A DNA stretch of 14,590 nucleotides from Spirochaetia bacterium (GTDB taxonomy: Bacteria; Spirochaetota; Spirochaetia; Sphaerochaetales; Sphaerochaetaceae): assembly GCA_900769955.1 (NCBI GenBank), contig CAAGIP010000069.1, positions 1-14,590 of the forward strand, read 5' to 3'. Position numbers and translations under genes: made by a program. A model generated the notes under the pieces. It was not told the origin of the DNA. It did not search any database and worked only from the letters and a program-made list of their open reading frames with translations. Of this stretch, positions 1-5,232 are shown piece by piece (positions within the stretch are counted from its first letter, which is position 1; each line of letters starts with the position of its first letter).

Positions 1-100
1 GCATTGTCAACTCATAAACAGGAATATCTTTAGTTAATTTAGGGATTTATCTCAAATTGACAGGGCAGAATTATGTACTACAGGTGAAGAACATGGGAAT

Positions 101-199
101 TTAATCTTTCCGTCGGTGATATTTGTTTCGATCAAATATTACCTTTCCAGCCTTTTCCAAGAATGGCAGTGAAATAAAGTTTAGTATGACGTACTTCAT
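101..199 (-). CDS. Very small ORF (32 aa) overlapping the RHH-like gene
   Basis: This 32-aa ORF starts with ATG at 199 and overlaps the stop of the upstream ribbon-helix-helix ORF by four bases (ATGA), an arrangement typical of translational coupling. The peptide has a hydrophobic start (MKYVILNFISLPFLEKAG) and a basic end (DRNKYHRRKD) and stops at TAA 101-103. I do not recognise it. It could be a small coupled peptide, the remnant of a longer downstream partner such as a toxin, or chance. The following 100 bases to the window edge continue no obvious coding frame. Only the overlap and the protein-like composition support it. Confidence 0.3.
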   Translation of the reverse strand: MKYVILNFISLPFLEKAGKVIFDRNKYHRRKD

Positions 200-396
200 G
201 ATAGCACGGTTACAGGTTTTTCGTTGCAGTATTTCAGGACAGCTCTCTCAATTACGGCAGGCCCGGTCATACCTTTTTCACTGCAATAGGCTTCAAGAAT
301 ATCCGCAGCTTTCCTGTCCATCTTGATGCTGATATTTGAATAATCCTTTTTTCTTCGCTTATTTTTTCTTACCCACCGGTTTACCTGCATCCGCAT
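196..396 (-). CDS. Small ribbon-helix-helix-like protein (66 aa)
   Basis: The start is taken as ATG at 396 (alternative ATG at 390). The same frame is open further upstream to 480, but that part is read in another frame by the preceding small ORF and looks like a shadow. The N-terminal ~20 residues are very basic (RKNKRRKK). Then come a short beta-like segment (NISIKMD, about residues 21-27) and two helices (AADILEAYCSEKG, then TGPAVIERAVLKYCNE), matching a ribbon-helix-helix DNA-binding fold as in small repressors and antitoxins. No good SD precedes the ATG, so it may depend on translation of the ORF upstream, which ends 7 bases before it. The target is unknown. The assignment rests on pattern only, and the gene may be a decayed accessory gene. 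Confidence 0.5.
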   Translation of the reverse strand: MRMQVNRWVRKNKRRKKDYSNISIKMDRKAADILEAYCSEKGMTGPAVIERAVLKYCNEKPVTVLS

Positions 397-403
397 CGTA
401 ACG

Positions 404-529
404 TTATCTAAGTATGGTTCCTTCAAGGCTAATCGGAACCATCGCTTCAAGGATGCCGAGAGGTACATTGAAACACTCACTTGCCAACTGGCACTTGTCC
501 TTGCCGTTGACTTTAATCTTTATTCTCAC
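404..529 (-). CDS. Very small ORF (41 aa), unknown
   Basis: This ORF starts at GTG 529, the only usable start after an upstream in-frame stop, and ends at TAA 404-406, seven bases before the RHH-like gene. The peptide begins VRIKIKVNGKDKCQLASEC and continues with a mixed, protein-like composition ending EGTILR. I do not recognise it. No clear SD precedes the GTG; an A+T-rich TATTTAAAT lies just upstream and could be a -10 element for a transcript with almost no leader. It could be a real small protein, or the front part of a gene frameshifted relative to the RHH-like ORF. Confidence 0.33.
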   Translation of the reverse strand: MRIKIKVNGKDKCQLASECFNVPLGILEAMVPISLEGTILR

Positions 530-787
530 AACATCTATTTAAATAAGTATCGTCTTGTTTTTATAATTATTGTTTATCGACAGTTTCCTGTTTCAATATT
601 TTGTAAATTCTGATGAGATGAACCGTAAAATGCATTACTTCAGCTCTCTCGTGATGTAAATAAAGCACCTGAAGATCGTGAAACTACACATTAAAGCTGT
701 TTAGTAATTATATTTCATATATAAGATAATTGGATAATTATAATATTATGTTGATATAATATTAGTGAAAAAAAATGCAAAAAAAAC
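530..787. other. A+T-rich intergenic region
   Basis: I see no convincing gene in this stretch. It separates the left small-ORF cluster from the tRNA-Thr gene. It holds long A/T runs and a perfect inverted repeat (741-764), with T-tracts on the minus strand just after the tRNA. Base composition differs clearly from the rest of the window. Confidence 0.6.
741..764. repeat. Perfect inverted repeat, 9-bp arms
   Basis: The arms TAATATTAT (741-749) and ATAATATTA (756-764) are exact reverse complements around a 6-base loop. All pairs are A-T, so an RNA hairpin would be weak. On the minus strand it follows two T-tracts downstream of tRNA-Thr, so it may help end that transcript or bind a protein. Chance in A+T-rich DNA is also possible. 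Confidence 0.35.
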
Positions 788-859
788 AGCCGAAGAAGGG
801 AATTGAACCCTTGACCCCATCATTACGAGTGATGTGCTCTACCCCTGAGCTACTCCGGC
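788..859 (-). tRNA. tRNA-Thr (anticodon CGU)
   Basis: A full cloverleaf reads on the minus strand: acceptor GCCGGAG pairs with CTTCGGC (one G-U), D stem GCTC/GAGC, anticodon stem CATCA/TGATG with loop CTCGTAA, and T arm AAGGG-TTCAATT-CCCTT. The anticodon CGT decodes ACG threonine codons. The discriminator base is T and CCA is not encoded. It is followed by T-tracts (TGTTTTTTTT, then another run of eight T) that can serve as the terminator. It is transcribed divergently from the tsaD operon. Confidence 0.95.
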
Positions 860-868
860 AATGCACGT

Positions 869-897
869 AGAATACTCCAAAGCACGATAAAAGTAAA
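869..897 (-). promoter_or_regulatory. Candidate promoter of tRNA-Thr
   Basis: On the minus strand TTTACT (892-897) and TATTCT (869-874) are separated by 17 bases, each matching the sigma-70 consensus at four of six positions. The -10 ends nine bases before the tRNA 5' end, a fitting distance. It lies back to back with the candidate tsaD-operon promoter. Confidence 0.4.
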
Positions 898-903
898 GTC
901 AAA

Positions 904-932
904 TTTACACTTTGTTTTTTTTGTTGTATTGT
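904..932 (+). promoter_or_regulatory. Candidate promoter of the acidic-protein/tsaD operon
   Basis: TTTACA (904-909) and TATTGT (927-932) are separated by 17 bases and lie just upstream of a strong SD (AGGAGG, 947-952). The -35 is five of six to consensus and the -10 four of six. Confidence 0.4.
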
Positions 933-958
933 TACATTAATCATACAGGAGGATCGTG

Positions 959-1195
959 ATGGTAAATAATGATTCAGGCAGTGTCATCTGCGGCAGTCCC
1001 GTTTCTGATTCCCTGATGGTCATGCTTCCGGCTGTTCCGGTTAAGGAGGCACCTTCAGTGCTTGTCGGCAATGGCATATCACTGGCGGTTGCTTCTTATC
1101 TTAATCAGATAGTGCCTCTTGAATTTATGGATGGCTTTATGGATGAGATATCTGAATGTGAGGACGAAGATGAACTCTTCGATGATGAAATATGA
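959..1195 (+). CDS. Small acidic protein (78 aa), coupled to tsaD
   Basis: The start is ATG 959, placed six bases after a perfect AGGAGG; the GTG three bases earlier in the same frame is too close to it. The stop overlaps the tsaD start as ATGA, so the two are translationally coupled and co-transcribed. The N-terminal two thirds are mildly hydrophobic and rich in V, S and L (SDSLMVMLPAVPV, NGISLAVASYLNQIVPLEF). The last ~20 residues are strongly acidic (ECEDEDELFDDEI). I see no signal peptide, no catalytic motif and no family I recognise. The context suggests a link to TsaD or simply translational coupling. The strong SD and the overlap make a real gene likely; the function is unknown. Confidence 0.75.
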   Translation: MVNNDSGSVICGSPVSDSLMVMLPAVPVKEAPSVLVGNGISLAVASYLNQIVPLEFMDGFMDEISECEDEDELFDDEI

Positions 1196-2211
1196 TCGTA
1201 TTGGGAATTGAGACAAGCTGTGATGAATGCTCTGCCGCAGTCGTAAAGGACGGACATGAGATCTTAAGCAATGTCATCGCAACTCAGATTGAATTGCATA
1301 AACCATATCAGGGAGTTGTGCCGGAGCTGGCTTCACGACTCCATACAGAGTGGATCAGTCAGGTAGTGAAAGCTGCTGTAATGCAGGCACATCTCTCTTA
1401 CACTGATCTCGATGCTGTTGCGGTGACGAACAGGCCCGGACTTCTGGGCTCACTGCTTGTCGGCGTGAACTTTGCAAAGGGGTTTGCCGCATCGCTCGGT
1501 ATTCCCATGCTCGGTGTTGACCACATAAGGGCGCACTTATATGCATCCCAGATCGAGAATCCGCTGGAATATCCATATCTCGGAGTTCTTGTTTCCGGTG
1601 GACACACGGTCATCTGCCGTGTCAACGGCTATGATGATGTCGATGTGCTCGGAACGACGATTGATGATGCAATAGGGGAAGCGTTTGACAAGGTTGCAAA
1701 GTTCTATAACCTCGGTTATCCGGGAGGAGTCGTAATCGACCGTCTTGCAAAGACCGGTGATCCCATGGCATTTCTTTTCCCCGGTCCCACGCTGGACAGG
1801 GGAGAGCATCCCTATGATATGAGCTACTCAGGGCTGAAGACAGGAGTCATCAACCAGCTGGACAAGTTCCGTAACGGGAATGCAGAAGCAACACCTGAGA
1901 ACATTGCCGCATCGTTCCAGAGGGCCGCAGTCGGAATCCTTATGAAGCGTGTTAAGCTTGCGCTTAAGGATACCGGGCTGAAGAGAGTTTCGGCAGGCGG
2001 AGGCGTGGCTGCAAACTCGCTGCTTCGCAGTGAGCTGAAGGAGCTGGAGAAGGGCGGCTACACGGTCACGTTCCCATCCCTCAAGCTATGTACCGATAAC
2101 GGTGCCATGATAGCAGGTCTCGGATACAGGTATCTGAAGGATGGCTGCCGTGATGATGATAAGCTTACGGCTTATTCCAGGGTTGCCGCATTCAAGAAGA
2201 GCTACCCCTGA
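1192..2211 (+). CDS. tsaD: tRNA N6-threonylcarbamoyltransferase TsaD
   Basis: TsaD transfers the threonylcarbamoyl group from TC-AMP to A37 of ANN-decoding tRNAs, forming t6A together with TsaB and TsaE in the cytoplasm. The 339-aa length is normal. Visible motifs are the ASKHA start GIETSCDECSAAVV (residues 5-18), the metal-binding histidines in HIRAH (H111 and H115), SGGHT (135-139), the DDAIGEAFDKVAK block and the late metal-ligand aspartate in LCTDNGAMIAG (about D302). The histidine motif has RA between the ligands, where E. coli has MEG, but both ligands are kept. The start ATG overlaps the stop of the 78-aa acidic gene. A hairpin terminator follows ten bases after the stop. The tRNA-Thr gene just upstream encodes a potential t6A substrate, which may be coincidence. 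Confidence 0.97.
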   Translation: MIVLGIETSCDECSAAVVKDGHEILSNVIATQIELHKPYQGVVPELASRLHTEWISQVVKAAVMQAHLSYTDLDAVAVTNRPGLLGSLLVGVNFAKGFAASLGIPMLGVDHIRAHLYASQIENPLEYPYLGVLVSGGHTVICRVNGYDDVDVLGTTIDDAIGEAFDKVAKFYNLGYPGGVVIDRLAKTGDPMAFLFPGPTLDRGEHPYDMSYSGLKTGVINQLDKFRNGNAEATPENIAASFQRAAVGILMKRVKLALKDTGLKRVSAGGGVAANSLLRSELKELEKGGYTVTFPSLKLCTDNGAMIAGLGYRYLKDGCRDDDKLTAYSRVAAFKKSYP

Positions 2212-2220
2212 TTATATGTT

Positions 2221-2250
2221 TCCCGCCGTTTTCCGGTGGGATTCATTTTT
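2221..2250 (+). terminator. Rho-independent terminator after tsaD
   Basis: TCCCGCC (2221-2227) pairs with GGTGGGA (2235-2241), seven pairs with one G-U, around a 7-base loop. The tail ATTCATTTTT follows. The hairpin starts ten bases after the tsaD stop and just before the end of the converging small gene. Confidence 0.75.
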
Positions 2251-2251
2251 C

Positions 2252-2452
2252 TCAGCACTCCATTATGTGTATGTCTCCGAATTTCGTGCTGAAGCGCACG
2301 CTCCTTTCTGAAGCAGGGAGTACAGCCTGCGTGATCGCCGAAGAGTCGTTTTCGGGATACTTTTTAAGATCATCCTTTGCTATTACCTTCCTGCCTGAGA
2401 AGAAAGTCCTGTTGACGAGGGAAGCAAGCTCACTGGTTCTGATATCCGTCAT
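2252..2452 (-). CDS. Small conserved-looking protein of unknown function (66 aa)
   Basis: On the minus strand a strong SD (AGGAGG) lies five bases before the ATG at 2452; an ATG one codon earlier is only two bases from the SD and less likely. The product begins MTDIRTSELASLVNRTFFSG and is a soluble, mixed-charge protein with no membrane segment, no cysteine motif and no repeat. The middle (KVIAKDDLKKYP) is basic and the C-terminus is FGDIHIMEC. I do not recognise a family. It is monocistronic, convergent with tsaD (end to end across the terminator) and divergent from the tRNA-Gln/Glu pair. The SD and clean borders support a real gene. Confidence 0.65.
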   Translation of the reverse strand: MTDIRTSELASLVNRTFFSGRKVIAKDDLKKYPENDSSAITQAVLPASERSVRFSTKFGDIHIMEC

Positions 2453-2522
2453 CATATCCTCCTACATATAATACACAAAAAAGTGAAGATTTTATTTTTG
2501 TGAAAATTTTTTCAAAAGTGTA

Positions 2523-2551
2523 TTGACTGTTTTTCAGCAATTTTGTAAGTT
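2523..2551 (+). promoter_or_regulatory. Promoter of the tRNA-Gln/tRNA-Glu unit
   Basis: TTGACT (2523-2528) and TAAGTT (2546-2551) are 17 bases apart. The -10 ends 18 bases before the first tRNA base. The surroundings are very A+T-rich. Confidence 0.5.
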
Positions 2552-2569
2552 AATCAAGGTCAAATTGAT

Positions 2570-2640
2570 TGGGATGTAGTGTAATGGTAACACTGCAGAT
2601 TCTGGTTCTGCCTTTGGGGGTTCGAATCCCTCCATCCCAG
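2570..2640 (+). tRNA. tRNA-Gln (anticodon CUG)
   Basis: Acceptor TGGGATG pairs fully with CATCCCA, D stem GTGT/ACAC, anticodon stem GCAGA/TCTGC with loop TTCTGGT, and T arm GGGGG-TTCGAAT-CCCTC (one G-U). The anticodon CTG decodes CAG glutamine codons. The U1-A72 start of the acceptor fits glutamine tRNAs. CCA is not encoded. It lies seven bases before tRNA-Glu in the same transcript. Confidence 0.95.
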
Positions 2641-2647
2641 AAGAGAT

Positions 2648-2719
2648 GGTTCCTTCGTCTAACGGTTAGGACGGGAGATTCTCAGTCTCTAAATAGGGGT
2701 TCGATTCCCCTAGGAACTA
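2648..2719 (+). tRNA. tRNA-Glu (anticodon CUC)
   Basis: Acceptor GGTTCCT pairs with AGGAACT (G1-U72 wobble), D stem GTCT/GGAC, anticodon stem GGAGA/TCTCT with loop TTCTCAG, and T arm AGGGG-TTCGATT-CCCCT. The anticodon CTC decodes GAG glutamate codons. The discriminator is A and CCA is not encoded. The pair with tRNA-Gln ends at a strong terminator four bases further on. Confidence 0.95.
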
Positions 2720-2722
2720 ATC

Positions 2723-2755
2723 GGCAGTATCTGGAACAGGGTACTGCCTTTTTTT
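2723..2755 (+). terminator. Rho-independent terminator after the tRNA-Gln/Glu unit
   Basis: GGCAGTA (2723-2729) pairs perfectly with TACTGCC (2742-2748) around a 12-base loop and is followed by seven T. It separates the tRNAs from the ABC-F gene, for which I see no convincing promoter in the 39 bases left. Some read-through from the tRNA promoter is therefore possible. Confidence 0.88.
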
Positions 2756-2794
2756 ATGTTTTAAAGTCAAGAATACACATAGTGCGAGGAATAT

Positions 2795-4435
2795 ATGATC
2801 ACAGCCAGTAATATCTCCCTTTCCTACGGAACACAGGTTCTGTTCAAGGAAGTCAACATCAAGTTCACACCGGGCAACTGCTACGGTATCATCGGTGCAA
2901 ACGGTGCGGGAAAGTCAACTTTCCTTAAGATTCTTTCCGGTGAGATCGAACCTGATACAGGTGAGATCATCATCACTCCGGGTGAGAGAATGACCACCCT
3001 GAGGCAGGATCACTTTGCATTCAACAGCTACCGTGTTATCGATACCGTCATCATGGGCTATGAGAAGCTTTATGCAGTGATGAAGGAACGTGATGAGATC
3101 TACGAAAAGGCAGATTTCACCGAGGAAGACGGTATCAGGGCTGCTGAGCTTGAGAGTGAGTTTGCCGAGATGGGAGGCTGGGAAGCTGAGAGTGAGGCAG
3201 CACAGATGCTCGACGGTCTCGGTATCCCGACAACGCTCCATGACAAGCTGATGGAGGAAATCGAGGATAACCTCAAGGTCCGTGTCCTTCTGGCACAGGC
3301 ACTTTTCGGAAATCCTGACATCCTCCTGCTCGATGAGCCGACAAACCACCTGGACCTTGAATCAATTCACTGGCTCGAGGACTTCCTTGCGGATTTCAAC
3401 AATACCGTCATCGTTGTGAGCCACGACAGACACTTCCTCAATACGGTATGTACCCATGTCTGTGACATCGACTTCGGAAAGATCCAGCTCTATGTCGGTA
3501 ACTATGACTTCTGGTACATGTCTTCCCAGCTTGCCGCAAAGCAGCTCAAGGATGAGAAGAAGAGAAGGGAAGACAAGATTGCTGAACTCAAGGAGTTCAT
3601 CCAGCGCTTCAGCAGCAACGTTGCTAAGGCAAAGCAGGCAACGAGCAGGAAGAAGCTTATTGAGAAGCTTACCCTTGATGACATCAGGCCTTCCTCAAGA
3701 AGGTTCCCGTATGTTGCGTTCAAGCCCAACAGGGAAATCGGAAAGAACTGTCTTGAGATCAGGGACCTTTCGAAGACCATTGACGGTGAAGTCATCTTCG
3801 ACAAGCTCAACCTCACGATCAATCCAGGTGAAAAGGTTGCCTTTGTCGGACCCAATCACTATGCGAAGACAGTGCTCTTCCAGATCCTTGCAGGTGAGAC
3901 CGAGCCAGACAGCGGAAGCTTCAACTGGGGTGTCACGACTTCTCTTTCATACTTCCCTAAGGACAACTCGAAAATGTTTGACACCGACATGTCAATTGCA
4001 GAGTATCTTCAGCAGTATTCAACGGAAGATGATGATACATTCGTCCGCTCATTCCTTGGAAGAATGCTTTTCACGGGAGATGAGGCACTTAAGTGCTGCC
4101 GCGTCCTTTCCGGTGGTGAGAAGGTAAGGGTAGTGCTTGCAAAGATGATGCTTGAGGGTGCCAACTGTCTCATCTTCGATGAGCCGACCTCACACCTCGA
4201 TCTTGAGGCCATTCAGGCACTCAACGACGGTCTTATCAACTTCAACGGCGTGATCCTATTCAACAGCCATGACCACCAGTTCGTCGACTCGATCGCGAAC
4301 CGCATCATCGAGTTCACTCCGACTGGAGTCATCGACCGCATGACGAACTTCGATGCTTACATCAACGATGCCGGAGTAAACGCACTGCGTGACAAGGCAT
4401 ATGAAGGCAATAAGCACAGGGTAGTGATGATCTGA
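2795..4435 (+). CDS. ABC-F family ATPase, YbiT-like
   Basis: ABC-F proteins are soluble twin-ATPase factors that bind the ribosomal E site and affect translation; they are not transporters. The 546-aa length and many blocks match the E. coli YbiT subgroup as I know it (QDHFAF, DTVIMG, LKVRVLLAQALF). NBD1 has Walker A GANGAGKST (34-42), a degenerate signature (as in YbiT), Walker B LLLDEPTNHLD (177-187) and the H-loop SHDRHF. A charged linker follows (about 245-310, QATSRKKLIEKL). NBD2 has signature LSGGEK (438-443), Walker B FDEPTSHLD (461-469) and SHDHQF. Its Walker A is GPNHYAKT (352-359), lacking the usual glycine before lysine. GAGGA lies four bases before the ATG. The stop overlaps the coaX start (TGATG), so the two are coupled. 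Confidence 0.93.
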   Translation: MITASNISLSYGTQVLFKEVNIKFTPGNCYGIIGANGAGKSTFLKILSGEIEPDTGEIIITPGERMTTLRQDHFAFNSYRVIDTVIMGYEKLYAVMKERDEIYEKADFTEEDGIRAAELESEFAEMGGWEAESEAAQMLDGLGIPTTLHDKLMEEIEDNLKVRVLLAQALFGNPDILLLDEPTNHLDLESIHWLEDFLADFNNTVIVVSHDRHFLNTVCTHVCDIDFGKIQLYVGNYDFWYMSSQLAAKQLKDEKKRREDKIAELKEFIQRFSSNVAKAKQATSRKKLIEKLTLDDIRPSSRRFPYVAFKPNREIGKNCLEIRDLSKTIDGEVIFDKLNLTINPGEKVAFVGPNHYAKTVLFQILAGETEPDSGSFNWGVTTSLSYFPKDNSKMFDTDMSIAEYLQQYSTEDDDTFVRSFLGRMLFTGDEALKCCRVLSGGEKVRVVLAKMMLEGANCLIFDEPTSHLDLEAIQALNDGLINFNGVILFNSHDHQFVDSIANRIIEFTPTGVIDRMTNFDAYINDAGVNALRDKAYEGNKHRVVMI

Positions 4436-5199
4436 TGCTGATAGCCGCTGATATAGGGAACACCAATATAGTCCTGGCACTTCACGACGGCACGTCGTGG
4501 GTCAGGACCTGGAGGGTTTACTCTGACCAGAAGAAGACGGGAGATGAGTACTATGTCATCTTCAGAAGTCTTCTCGATGAGAGGGATGTGGACATATCCC
4601 TTGTGGACAGGGCAATCGTATCATCTGTTGTTCCCAATCTCACGATATCGGTTCAGCGCAATCTGAAACGGCTTTTCAATGTCGAGCCCGTGGTGGTAAG
4701 CCATTCACTTGAAACTGGGCTTGTAAGGGAGACGATTCCATCAGAGCTCGGCTCCGATCTTTTATGCAACCTTGCATATGCACATCACACCCATCCTGAG
4801 CGCGACTGCATGATCGTTGACTTCGGAACCGCACTGACTTTTTCAACCGTGAGAAAGGATGGCTCTGTCAGCGGTGTTGCGATCGCGCCCGGACTGATCA
4901 CTGGCGTCAATGCGCTCTTCGGTTCCACAGCCCAGCTTCCGCAGACTGAGCTTCGCGTACCTGACACTGCACTGGGCAGAAACAGTGAGGAGTCGATCAG
5001 GGCAGGGATGATGTATGGCTATGCCGGACTTGTGAATGCGATGATCGAGCGAAGTGAGGCTGAGCTCGGGTGTAAGCTTTTCGTGATGGCAACGGGAGGG
5101 CTTTGCAGGACGATCGAACCCTTGATCCCAAGACTTGACTGGGTTGATAAGTGGCATACCCTGAACGGGCTGAAGCTTATTTCCGATCTGAATACATAA
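4435..5199 (+). CDS. coaX: Type III pantothenate kinase CoaX
   Basis: CoaX phosphorylates pantothenate with ATP, the first step of coenzyme A synthesis; type III enzymes need a monovalent cation and resist CoA feedback. At 254 aa the length is normal. Motifs of the ASKHA fold are DIGNTN (6-11), a GSD block corresponding to the family GADR motif, VDFGTALTF, IAPGLITGVNAL and ATGG near the end. The arginine of the GADR motif is leucine here and the GTATT motif reads GTALT, so this is a slightly divergent member, but the glycine and acidic residues are kept. The ATG overlaps the ABC-F stop by one base (TGATG). A long hairpin follows directly. Confidence 0.95.
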   Translation: MLIAADIGNTNIVLALHDGTSWVRTWRVYSDQKKTGDEYYVIFRSLLDERDVDISLVDRAIVSSVVPNLTISVQRNLKRLFNVEPVVVSHSLETGLVRETIPSELGSDLLCNLAYAHHTHPERDCMIVDFGTALTFSTVRKDGSVSGVAIAPGLITGVNALFGSTAQLPQTELRVPDTALGRNSEESIRAGMMYGYAGLVNAMIERSEAELGCKLFVMATGGLCRTIEPLIPRLDWVDKWHTLNGLKLISDLNT

Positions 5200-5200
5200 A

Positions 5201-5228
5201 GTAAGGAGGTCCATGCGGACCTCCTTAT
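5201..5228. terminator. Bidirectional hairpin between coaX and the M29 operon
   Basis: AAGGAGGTCC (5203-5212) pairs perfectly with GGACCTCCTT (5217-5226) around the loop ATGC, and two more pairs extend it outward. It sits one base after the coaX stop and four bases from the stop of the converging aminopeptidase gene, so it can end both transcripts. The tails are A+T-rich but without a long T-run on either strand. The 5' arm equals a perfect SD sequence, discussed in the findings. Confidence 0.7.
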
Positions 5229-5232
5229 GCAT

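Noticed and set aside
397..480. Longer start (ATG 480) for the RHH-like gene
   Set aside because: The extension lacks protein-like patterning and overlaps a better-looking reading of the same bases in another frame (404-529).
2915..3349. 144-aa minus-strand ORF inside the ABC-F gene
   Set aside because: Antisense shadow of a well-supported gene; no SD and no protein-family features.
3456..4127. 223-aa plus-strand ORF inside the ABC-F gene
   Set aside because: Serine/arginine-rich shifted frame of the ABC-F coding sequence, typical of an out-of-frame shadow.
4843..5232. 129-aa minus-strand ORF opposite coaX
   Set aside because: Runs antisense through coaX conserved motifs and starts within the shared hairpin region; no independent support.
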